Source of the DNA: Hemerocallis citrina
Lineage: Eukaryota > Streptophyta > Magnoliopsida > Asparagales > Asphodelaceae
Assembly (NCBI GenBank): GCA_017893485.1
Contig: CM030362.1
Span: 259,262,755 to 259,326,754, forward strand
Direction of reading: 5' to 3'
Length of the DNA stretch: 64,000 nt
The position numbers and the translations under genes are program-made. Below are positions 9,764-19,466 of the stretch, one piece after another; the stretch's first letter is position 1, and each line of letters starts with the position of its first letter. A model generated the notes under the pieces. The model was not told the origin of the DNA. It did not search any database and was given only the letters and a program-made list of their open reading frames with translations.

Positions 9764-10932
9764 TCATTTCACTGCTTTTAAATGAGATTCTTTTGGATCA
9801 GACTGATATCTAGCACACAAACATACGCTAAACCTTATATCTGGTCTACTAGCAGTTATATATAAGAGTGAGCCAATCATACCTCGATAGAGCTTTTTAT
9901 CGACACTCTTACCTAATTCATCTTTGTCAAGTGTAGTAGTAGTAACCATAGGTGTGGTCTTACTACTAGTGCCATCCATGCCAAATCGTTTGAGTAATTC
10001 CTTAGCATATTTTCCTTGATTAATAAATATGCCATTTTGAGACTGTTTTATTTGTAGTCCAAGGAAATAATTGAGTTCACCCATGTGACTCATCTCAAAC
10101 TCATTTTTCATGGTGGTAGCAAACTCTTGACAGAGATTACTGTTAGTTGATCCAAAAATTATGTCATCTACGTAAATTTGTATGATTAGTATGTCTGTTT
10201 TTATTTTCCTAATAAAAAAGTAGTATCAACTTTACCAATTTCAAAACCTGATTCTAAAAGAAAAGTTTTTAAACGATCATACCAAGTACGAGGTGCTTGT
10301 TTAAGACCATATAAAGCCTTTTTCATTAAAAACATGGTTAGGGAATTGTTCATGTTCGAAACCAGGTGGTTGCTTAACATGAACATCTTCCTTAATGAAA
10401 CCATTTAAGAAAGCACTTTTAACATCCATAGTGTGAAATTCATAAAACATGCAAAAGATAATAAAATTCTAATTAATTCTAGTCTAGCAAAAAGAGCATA
10501 TGTTTCATCAAAATCAATTCCTTCTTCTTGATTATATCCTTGAGCAACTAATCTAGCCTTGTTCTTAACAACTTGTCCTGATTCATCTAACTTATTTTTA
10601 AATACCCATTTGGTACCAATAATAGTATGATCATGAGGTCGTGGAACTAAATCACATACATCATTTCTTACAAATTGGTTAAGTTCATCTTGCATCGCAT
10701 TCAACCAAAATTCATTCTCACATACTTCTTGAATATTTGTCGGTTCAAAATCCGATAAGAAGGCAGTATGAGAAATCATATTGAAATGTGACCTTGTTTG
10801 AAAGCCATGTGAGATGTCACCAATAATTAAGTCATGAGGGTGATCTCGAACTTCAACAAATGACTTTGGTAAAGTTGGAGTTATCTCTACAGGATCAGTC
10901 GACTTAATAAACCCATCAGCCGACTGATGCAA
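9764..10932 (-). pseudogene. Sirevirus reverse transcriptase domain
   Basis: Begins near NEFWLNAMQDELNQF and TKWVFKNKLDE, passes ALYGLKQAPRTWY (about 10290), and reaches the catalytic YVDDIIFG at about 10150-10175, which lies in a gap between open frames. It continues through GELNYFLGLQIKQ and GSLLYITASRPDI. At least two frame breaks (near 10405 and 10200-10115) kill it. The order and spacing match copia-type RT. Confidence 0.88.
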
Positions 10933-11255
10933 CCCATCGTCGACTTATGAAGCCCATCAGTTGACTTATCTAGGGTAGTTTTCTCAAGTGATTTAACTAT
11001 GTTATCTAGTGGTGATGATTCAATTTCATCATCTCCAATAACATTAGCTGAAGGTAAAGATTCATCAAATGAAACATGCATAGATTCTTCAATAGTCAAA
11101 AATGACTTATTAAAAATTCTATAGGCCTTACTCCTATTTGAATATCCAATGATGATACCTTCATTAGACCTAGCATCAAATTTATCTAGATTATCTTTTG
11201 TGTTTAATATGAAACACTTACAACCAAATACTTTAAAATAAGATACTTTAGGAAT

Positions 11256-11847
11256 TTATTCATAAAATAATTCAAAAGAAGTTTTCTTAAGCTTTGGCCA
11301 AATTAATATTCTATTTAAAACATAGCATGATGTAGAAACAGCTTCAGCCCAGAAGTATCTAGGCAAATTACTTTCAACAATCATGGTACGTGCACATTCT
11401 TGCAATGTCATATTCTTTCTTTCAACCACTTCATTTTGTGGTGAAGCTCTAGGAAATGCAAAAGTATGGGTTATACCATTCTTGTTGTAATATTCTGAAA
11501 AATGTTTTATTCTCAAATTCTCCACCATGATCACTTCTAATAGTGACTATGGTTAGAGATTTTTTATTTTGAATACGTTTGCAGAAATTTGCGAATTCTT
11601 CAAAGGCTTCATTTTTATGTTTTAAAAAGAATACACATGTAAATCTTGAAAAATTATTTACTAAAACAAATACATATCTACTTTTATTTAAAGAAGCGAC
11701 TCTAGTAGGACCAAATAAATCCATATGGATCAATTCGAGATGCCTATTAGTAGAAATCATTTCTTTTGTTTTAAAAGTAGATTTTACTTGTTTTCCTAAT
11801 TGACATGCATCACACATTTTATCTTTCTTAAAAGATAATTTTGGCAA
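11256..11847 (-). pseudogene. Sirevirus integrase core
   Basis: Minus-strand frames give CDACQLGKQ, then HMDLFGPTR (first catalytic Asp), SDHGGEFEN (second Asp) and, after a frameshift near 11450-11530, NEVVERKNMTLQE (catalytic Glu). The order and spacing are those of a copia-type DDE integrase. The shift between the second Asp and the Glu is disabling. Confidence 0.88.
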
Positions 11848-12434
11848 TCTTTAACTAGGTTATTCTTAGATAGTTTAGCAATGTTTTTCATATTTACATG
11901 TCCAAATCTCTTATCCCAAAGCCAAGAATCGTTGTTAGAAGTAACTAAACAAAAATCATTCGAAAACTCATTTGTTTTTAAACATAGTTCATATATATTA
12001 TTCTTTCTAAAACCTTGAAAGAGTACATTTTTCATAGATGAATCATAAATCAAGCATGCATCTTTTTCAAACACTATTTTATAATCCTTATCACATAATC
12101 GACTAATACTTAACAAGTTATGTTTTAAACCACTAACTAAGAATACATCTTCGATAATAGGAGTAGTATTCTTACCCACCATGCCTATTCCGATGACTTT
12201 TTCTTTGTTATTGTCACCAAATGTAACGGTTCCTCCATCTATCTCTTGTATGGAAGAGAGCAAGTTTGCATGGCCAGTCATGTGTTTAGAACATTCACTA
12301 TCAAGTATCCATCATTCCCTTTTAGGTACCTACAAAATATTAATTGTGAATATGGTACCCTTTTCATTGGGTCCGAAGGAGATTAGTGTTTGGGAAACCA
12401 AACCCAAAGTGAGTTTGATTTACCACCATAAGTA

Positions 12435-14177
12435 GGCTTATAATTAACAGAATTACAAATATTATGAATAAAAGAATTTATATAAGAAACCCTATCATTA
12501 AGACTCAGGTTGACTGGAACCCAAATATTTTTGCTCTGTCCAGTCGACTTTGTTGTACCCATCAGTTGACTGTTTTGTGGTGGCAGTCGACTGGGAGGTG
12601 AAACTAGTCGACTTATATGAAGTTGTTGTCTTTTTTAATAAGACTCCATACCTCTGGACAGACGGCTGAATTTAGGGGTCCGTCGACTGGTCTGGTCTAA
12701 AGGATTAATATTTTCATGATTAAAAATAATTTTTGGTTTTTCAAAAAAATCATATAGCTTATTCCTTAAACTAGAAACAGAATAAGTCTTATTATTACTA
12801 GTGTTATTAGAAGAATGACATTTTTCAAGAAATTTTTGAAAACCAAGTCCAAATCTTTTATTGGATTGAACTTGATTTTGGAGAACTTCATTTAAATACT
12901 CTTTTCCTTTATTGAACTTAGATACATTCTTAGATATCTCTTCATAATTCTTTTTTAGAGATATAAGATCTATATCTAAGTTGGAAAGACGAGAATTTAA
13001 ATACTTGACTTCAACTTGTAAATCAAGATTTTCTTGAGAAAGAGTTTGATTAACTTTCTCTAGATTTTTAGCTTTTATCTTCTCCCTTTTTAGTTCTTGA
13101 AAAACTTCATTAAAATCTTCTAATAAATCATTAGATTCAATATTATAACTTACATCGTTATCTGCCATGAAGCACACGTTTGCGACTTCATTTTTTTCTT
13201 CTAATGATGAGTCACTATCATCACAAGTTGCTTGGTAGGCCTTCTTGTTCTTCACTTGTTCATGGTGACTTTGTCCTGATGTTAGAGACTTTCCCTTTAG
13301 ATTTTGCATTCTCCAATGGACAGTCCTTCTTCATGTGACCTATCTTATTGCACTTGAAACAAGTAGGAGGTTCATTAGTATCCTTAAACTTAGAATTAAA
13401 TTTACCTTTGCGAAAAAATTTCTTGAATTTCCTTGTGAACATGGCCATTTCTTCTTCATCATCATCATCATCTTCTTAATCGGACATCGCTTTGAAAGCA
13501 AGAGTCTTCTTTTGAGTTTGTTGCAGTTCTAAGTCCTTCTTGCGTTCCTCCAATTGTACTTCATACACCATTAGATTTCCCACAAGATTCTTAAGCGTGA
13601 GTTGTGTTAAATCATTGGCTTCTTCAATTGTGGTGGTCTTCTTTTCACATTCGGGGGTTAGAGCACGAAGAACCTTCCTCACCGTCTCTGCTTGCGTATA
13701 TGTTTTGCCAAGAGCCACAAGAGAGTTTTTGATGTCGGTGAATCTTGTTATCATGTCTGATACATTTTTATTCTCCTTCATTCGGAACATCTCGAACCTA
13801 TGAACAAGAACATAAATTTTAAATTCTTTGACTTTATTTGTACCTTCATGTGTTACCTCAAGAGTATGCCATATTTGGAATGCCATTGTGGCGTTTGACA
13901 CACGATTGAATTCTTCTTTGGTAAGTGTACAAAAGAGAACATTCATCACCTTTGCATTGTTCATGATGTTGTTCTTCATATCATCATTGCATTGGGCATA
14001 GGGAAGAGTAGGCACGGTATACTCCGTTTCGGTCATGTTCCAAATCTCATACTTGATGGATTGTAAGTAGATCTTTATTCTACATTTTCAGTAATTGTAG
14101 TTTGTTCCATCAAATAGAGGCGACCTTTGTGTGGATTGACCTTCATGGTATTGACTTGCATTTGAAGTAGATACCAT
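12435..14177 (-). pseudogene. Sirevirus gag, broken
   Basis: The start codon is at 14177, about 10 bp past the primer site. An early TGA near 14090 replaces the Trp usual in this N-terminal region. From 14036 to 13476 a UBN2-type gag domain is open (GTNKVKEFKI, then MITRFTDI, then EEANDLTQL). A CCHC zinc knuckle (CFKCNKIGHMKKDC) lies at 13448-13260. From 13309 to 12635 comes a long coiled-coil C-terminal part (LKREKIKAKNLEKVNQ). Such a long coiled-coil extension is typical of Sirevirus gag. Frames change at the knuckle and near 13480. Palindromes cluster at 12540-12690 where gag gives way to protease. Confidence 0.88.
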
Positions 14178-14186
14178 TGCACTTAA

Positions 14187-14203
14187 CCAGACTCTGATAC
14201 CAT
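14187..14203 (-). promoter_or_regulatory. Sirevirus primer binding site
   Basis: On the minus strand this reads atggtatcagagtctgg directly after the 5' LTR end (14205). It pairs with the 3' end of initiator tRNA-Met. Confidence 0.9.
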
Positions 14204-14204
14204 G

Positions 14205-15574
14205 TGTTGGATCCTGTATGCAAGGCAAATAACACTAGAGGGGGGGTGAATAGTGTTGTTTATAAAAAAAACTTAATAAATTAAAATTGATGCAACTGTT
14301 AAGTTGACTGTAAACAGAGATCAGTCGACTGTTGCGTCAGATAAAAGAGAGTAATCAACTGAAGAACAACGAGTCTGTTAAGTCGACTTAAATAGAGAAC
14401 CAGTCGACTGGACAGACACGATTTATAAAGATGCAGCGAAAATAAAATTGCAAGTTAGAGAGTTCAAACCACATAGAATCAACAATGCTAACACCACGAT
14501 ATACCCTGGTTCGGTCCTCCCGACCTACATCCAGTCCCTAAGCAACCCACTTAAGATTTTTCACTATTTTTGAAAAATTACAAGAATACTTTACGATCTT
14601 TGACAACAACTATGTCAAATCCGTAGACCTCTCTCACCACTAGAGAGAGCAAGACTCTACTCTACAACCTAGAGTGACACTGACTCTATACCAAGAGTCA
14701 TTCTCTCTAACCGAGAGGACCACTCTCACAAACCGAGAGTAAACAACAAAAATGGAAGATTACAATAACCTAAAGCCTTGTTTTTAAGTACTTTTTGTTG
14801 AGAGGCTAAAGGTCAACTTCTAACTTCAGTCTAGAACGAAATCTTTGTTATACAAGACTTAAATCAGAGAACCAAGCTTAGAGAATGAGAGTATTAGAAA
14901 ACTAGAGTTCTGTTTTCACAAAAAGTAAGAAGACTTGTTAATCAATTGTGGGAACCTTTTCCAAGTTAATTCTACACTCTATTTATAGAGTTAGAATCTC
15001 CAAGACATTGGGAAAAGTTCCACAACTACCATAAAACGGTTGTAAAATATTTGAATTTGAAAAACAAATTTTAAACTTCAGAAAACTGTCAAAACTGCTT
15101 GAACAGTCGACTGGGTTGCCATATGAGTCGACTGCTCAGAGCTTGAGTGAGTTCAGTCTGTTTCGTACTAAAATAGTCGACTGCTTACTAGAGTAAGTCT
15201 CTGGTACTTAACAGCTGAATTCATACAAGCTTTATTTTGACATTTTATTTTAGTAAACTTTATTTTTATTCTTAGGGGATGTGTGAGTGTGTGTGACAAG
15301 GCTTTTTACAAAGATTTCTAAGACACAAATATTACAAATAGATTACAAGACACTTGTTCTTTTAGCTAATCACATTTGAAGCTCTTGAGAAGTCTTCGTC
15401 TTGTGTCTTGATTTTGAGTCTTGAAATCGTTCTTGTCTATGTGGCTTGAACTAGTGCTTTTGAAAGCTTCATCATTGTATTGTGGCCTTGAACACTTTAA
15501 GTACACACTGCAAAAGATATGTAAGATAGAACAATTGTGTATTGTGTTGTAGTCATCAAAATCAAGAACCTACA
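14205..15574 (-). repeat. 5' LTR of the Sirevirus
   Basis: A 1370-bp direct repeat of 5849-7221. This copy drives transcription toward lower coordinates. It carries several GTCGAC palindromes (for example 14323, 14380, 14403, 15107, 15127, 15177). Confidence 0.93.
14979..14987 (-). promoter_or_regulatory. TATA box of the Sirevirus 5' LTR
   Basis: The minus strand reads TATAAATAG; the same motif is kept in the other LTR at 6622-6630. I infer the core promoter of the element. Confidence 0.55.
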
Positions 15575-16560
15575 GAGCAAGTCAAACCCCATGGCGATGT
15601 AGAAGAGGTGGAGGAGAGTGACTCAGAGGAAGATGCTAGAAAGGTGGGTGAGGGAGGCGGGATCAAAGAGGAAGGCGGGGATGAGGAAGGAGTGGCTGAA
15701 GCAGGCGAGGAGGAATTGGCAGGTGAAGAGGAGCTGGAAAGAGGTGAAGGCAGTAAGGAGGGAATGATGAGACCGGTCTACGCTTTTCGTACCGGTCCTT
15801 CGAGTCGATCATCACCATCTCCTCTCAGGCCTCCCCGAGCCCCAAGAAGGAAGTTGAAGTTCATCCAAGAATGATGAGACCGGTCTACGCTTTTCGTACC
15901 AGTCCTTCGAGTCGATCATCACCATCTCCTCTCAGGCCTCCCCGAGCCCCAAGAAGGAAGTTGAAGTTCATCATGCCGTGTAGCCTTAAGGCGAAGCCCA
16001 TTGAGTATTTTCTGGTGGGCGATTGCGCTGTCTCATATTACCAGCAGCCATACTCGATAAGGATGTACCCAGATGATCTTGAAGATCTGATCCAATTCGG
16101 GATACAACCTTCCTCGCTGAGCTGGATTAAGATTAAAGCGGATAATATTAAGTATGCTGACGATAAGTAATTTCCTCATATTTGGCCATGTTACTTTAAC
16201 CCCCGATTTTGAGTTAATGATTCTGAACCTGGACTAAGGCCCACGAAAAACCTGACTCCTTGGTTCTGTATGTTTCCCTTAGACGCTTTCGGTTTACGAC
16301 TGAGGCTGCCCATGCCCCATTCATCAAGGAAGTGTTGAATTGGGTAGGGATGAGTCTGATGCAGTACAGGCCAAACTCCTGGAAACAACTCTTGTGTTTT
16401 ATGCTTATCTGCGAATAGAAGGGGGTGCCCTTGAGACTGAAATATTTCCACGTGTGCCTTGAGTTCCATTTTGCGGGGACGTACGAGGGGCACTATTATT
16501 TCTCACTTCGACCCAGGAGGCAAGCGGTCCATCTTCACTCTAACTATAGTCCATCTATTA
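15575..16560 (+). pseudogene. Degenerate gypsy-type transposon ORF, right part
   Basis: After an acidic Glu/Gly-rich tract (15580-15760) comes MMRPVYAFRT, Ser/Pro/Arg-rich, which is duplicated in tandem (107-bp units at 15764 and 15871). As 107 is not a multiple of three, the duplication causes a frameshift. Further on are PYSIRMYPDD and, at about 16310-16420, PFIKEVLNWVG and WKQLLCFMLIC, then FHFAGTYEGHYYFS. These resemble the gypsy-type putative transposon domain found in gag-position proteins of plant elements. Several stops. The left part lies before the Sirevirus at 5515-5848. Confidence 0.5.
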
Positions 16561-16675
16561 GGATTTGGGCCTAAAATACAGGCATGAGTTGAAGTTGGAG
16601 AGGAAGAAGAAAGACGAAGACAGCAGGAGACAGTAGCAATAGAGGAGGGGACAGTCGACTGCCCGACGCTCGGGT

Positions 16676-17100
16676 GTTGACGCAATGGCGATGTAGGTTA
16701 CATTTGGGCTACGGAGTTCGGTTCCAATAAGTTGTATTTGTGTATATCTTTTAGGGTTTGCTTGGGAGACATATATATAGCAATAGATGTGAACTCTAGG
16801 GCAAACAAGGAAGAAGGAAAAATATTGAAGAGCGAATTGGTGAGCCATTATCATTATGCAACTTTATGAAAGGTGAGTGCCGAGTGCTTTAAAGGTGAGA
16901 GACAGAGAGAGAGTTTAAGAGTTTTGATCGCTTTGTAATCTTTGTATTTTTTTAGGATTAATAAGTATAGGTTATCTCTGCATATTATTGTGTTCGTGTT
17001 CTTTTGAGATCTTGTGATTATTGTGATGTCGTGTTCTTGGTACATCTAGATCTTGGGTGTTTTTGTTTCTTGTGGTGTGTGTTCTGCCATTAGCACTACA
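16676..17100 (+). repeat. Probable LTR of a second copia element
   Basis: The stretch could begin at TGTTGACG (16676) and ends agcactaca (17100), directly followed by agtggtattaaagca, a decayed tRNA-Met primer site, and then by a copia gag. It contains a TATA-like atatatatag near 16771 and GAGA-rich sequence. Only the right edge is well supported. No matching second LTR is in the window. Confidence 0.4.
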
Positions 17101-17133
17101 AGTGGTATTAAAGCAAAGGTTACGGCTGATAGC

Positions 17134-17751
17134 AAGTTAAGAATCGAGGGTTTTGATGGGAGTGATTTTGCGATGTGGAAGATTCAGATGATAGTGTATC
17201 TTCGTTAGAAAGACCTAAATGGTCCGTTGTTTGATGATAAGCTCAAAGGTGCAGACAACGATACGAAGATCTTGGCAGCATGGGATCGTTTGGATCAGAA
17301 GGTGCTATGGCATATTCAGTTGGGAATGAGCAGGAAGGTATTGTTTCATATCTCGAAGGCAAAGACCACAGCGGAGGCTATGGAGATTCTCACAGATATA
17401 TATGAGAAACCGTCGACATCTAATCAATTTCTTCATCTGAAGAAGTTGGTTAACATGAAACTGAGGGAAAGGGGTTCAATAGCAGAACATATGAACAATT
17501 ACTGTATATTTTACAACCAGATGAAAGTTGCACGATTGAAGTTTTCAGAAAGGGAACAGTCATTGTTACTTTTATCTACTTTGCCCTACAGTTATAATAC
17601 GGTGGAACAGACTAATACATACACAATGAAAGATTCTGCTACTCTACGGGATGTGGTGAGTAGCATTCTAAATGAGGAGGTGAGAAGGGTGAGAAACGAA
17701 GGATTTTCATCATCTTCTAAGGATTCCGCATTGTCAATTGAGAAGAGATGA
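17134..17751 (+). pseudogene. Copia gag fragment
   Basis: The frame reads LRIEGFDGSDFAMWKIQM, then an in-frame TAG near 17206, then runs open to 17751 (about 174 residues). DRLDQKVLWHIQLGM and LKKLVNMKLRERGSIAEHM are typical of the UBN2-type gag of the Tork/Ivana group. No zinc knuckle or pol follows. I infer an insertion truncated after gag. It lies in the opposite direction to the Sirevirus and the LRR gene. Confidence 0.75.
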
Positions 17752-19176
17752 TGAGTGTAATTTTTACATAATTTTTATTTCTCTTTTTACATATTAAAGT
17801 TGCAAGTTTTTGTTTATTTCTTTAAATTTTATATTCTTTCAACTTTATTTTATTTATGTGTTTGTTTTAAGGAATGAGATGGATAAGTGCAAAGATTGAC
17901 GTTTTTGGTAAAATCAAGAAAGAAAATAAGGATAAAGATTTCAAATTTCAAATTGATTATATGTAAAGATTTCTGAAAATTCGAGTACTCAAATGAGTAT
18001 TTTTACAAATTGGCACAATTGAAGAACCAATCGGAGGAATGAAATTGTGTAATAAAAAACTTTTAAAAATAGAAAGATTATAGATTGAAGTGGTTTGGAT
18101 AAGGATTAGTTTAATAATTAGTATAAAATTTAAAAGATTAATTTTAATCTTGGCTTTTAACTAATTAACTAATTAACTGCCTAATCCTAATCTCATTTAA
18201 AACCCTCTTTCTCCTACAAAATACAATCCCGGGACCTGGAACCAAAAAGGGAGCAGGAACTTGTGCCGAGATTCAATTATTCGGACGAGAATTTATTTCT
18301 TTTTGGGAGAAGAAGCTCGAGACTTGATTTGCGGCTTCAAGCAACAATAACAAAACGAGTTCTTTCTTCTCTAATCTATTTTTTATTATTATGCAATCAA
18401 ATAAGATGTTTATTAGTTACGAATTTGGCATGAACTAATTTTATTTTTGTTGGACTTGTTTCTGGCGGCTGATGTGTTCATCTATTGGGTTGACATGCGG
18501 GTTGATACAAATCAGTGACCCCAAAAAAGAAAAAAACAAAAACAAAAACTTAACCAACAAATGAGCCGGTATAAGAGATCGAACTAGTGCAAACGATCAA
18601 CATAATGCCACAAACAACCGAAGATCAAATCAGCTTGCAGAGCAGGTCACAGGATGGAGTTACAGAATTTCACATTACTCGGCCAAAATGTACATTCCGT
18701 CATTCCCAGTAGACAATAGTAAGAGATGACCTGACTGAGGCTAATTAAACGCATCAACAATCAACAGAGAACACAAAATGAAACCTCCCAAGTATCCTTA
18801 ATTTGCAAGTGGATCATGCAGGTTCCTACCTGAATCCAATTTGTCGACACTCCTGTCTTTAAGGTTGTGCAGGTGCATCCCTTGACACTCCATTTTCACC
18901 TAATATTTCCCACTAAAGATTTCTTAGTCCACGCTAAAAATAGACACCAAAGCGGTTATGCTTTAATTAGCTTAATACACACAAGAATAGGCTAGCATTT
19001 CAAAACAAAATATATAGTCCTATTTACAATTGACCATTGCATCATTAAATGGTTATAGTCCCTAAGGACTGGAGTTCTGATCTCTGCTCTACTACGCATA
19101 AAATTTGATACAAAATTGAAAAAGATTCACATCAGTATATATCAAAACATACAAAATTAAAATCTGGGTTGAATCC
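17752..19176. other. Intergenic sequence downstream of the LRR gene
   Basis: No gene seen. AT-rich up to about 18480; a run of adenines and simple ttaact repeats near 18150. The right part (roughly 19180-19355) must include the 3' untranslated region of the minus-strand LRR gene. Nothing else recognisable. Confidence 0.5.
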
Positions 19177-19182
19177 TTTATT
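19177..19182 (-). promoter_or_regulatory. Candidate polyadenylation signal of the LRR gene
   Basis: Minus strand AATAAA, about 175 bases after the stop codon. Its position fits a plant near-upstream element, but no transcript end is visible from sequence alone. Confidence 0.35.
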
Positions 19183-19355
19183 TCTGAATCCAACTATCAA
19201 AATAGATGGGCAAACAATTTGGCTTTAGGTTCTTAGAAGAAAAAAAAAAGGAATGATACATAAATTTTAAAACTTGTACATAGTGTTGTATACATAGCAA
19301 GTGAACTCTGATATGTTGTAAGCACTATGAATCGACAAATGGCTAGATTGGTATC

Positions 19356-19466
19356 TCATAGATCCAAACCCTCATCCAGCGCAGAGGAGCCCATCATAAC
19401 ATTTGAATCTATCTGTTTGTCGAATTTCTTCCTTCTGCGTGCTTCGAATTCCTGAAAACCATCCAT
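19356..19466 (-). CDS. LRR gene exon 9 and stop
   Basis: 111 bp, encodes [18 protein letters not shown] through DEGLDL and TGA. This basic C-terminal block is conserved in plant members of the family as I know it. Confidence 0.92.
   Translation of the reverse strand: MDGFQEFEARRRKKFDKQIDSNVMMGSSALDEGLDL

Larger units (their letters stand above)
9312..12345 (-). pseudogene. Sirevirus pol (protease-integrase-RT-RNase H), broken
   Basis: Copia order of domains on the minus strand: aspartic protease (active site DSEC near 12300), GAG-pre-integrase zinc region (WDKRFGHVN near 11920), integrase core, reverse transcriptase and RNase H. Frameshifts or stops separate the pieces near 12315, 11790, 11450, 11255, 10930, 10400 and 10115. 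The protease is preceded by a TGA where the family usually has Trp. Catalytic motifs survive (YVDD in RT, DDE residues in integrase), so decay came from scattered mutations rather than loss of domains. Confidence 0.9.
5849..15574 (-). mobile_element. Complete Sirevirus (Ty1-copia, SIRE/Maximus-like) retrotransposon
   Basis: A 9.7-kb element reading right to left: 5' LTR 14205-15574, primer site, gag, pol (protease, integrase, RT, RNase H), an envelope-position ORF, purine tracts, 3' LTR 5849-7221. LTR tips are TGTTGG and CCTACA. Flanks are gaaca (5844-5848) and gagca (15575-15579), a near-identical 5-bp target duplication. Sirevirus traits visible are the very long gag with C-terminal coiled coil, the extra ORF after pol, doubled purine tracts and repeated palindromes. 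The two LTRs differ at many sites and gag/pol carry stops and frameshifts, so the copy is old and cannot move by itself. Confidence 0.93.

Noticed and set aside
16191..17045. Minus-strand frames in 16191-17045
   Set aside because: They are antisense to a gypsy-type domain and to a probable LTR, with no recognisable protein features.
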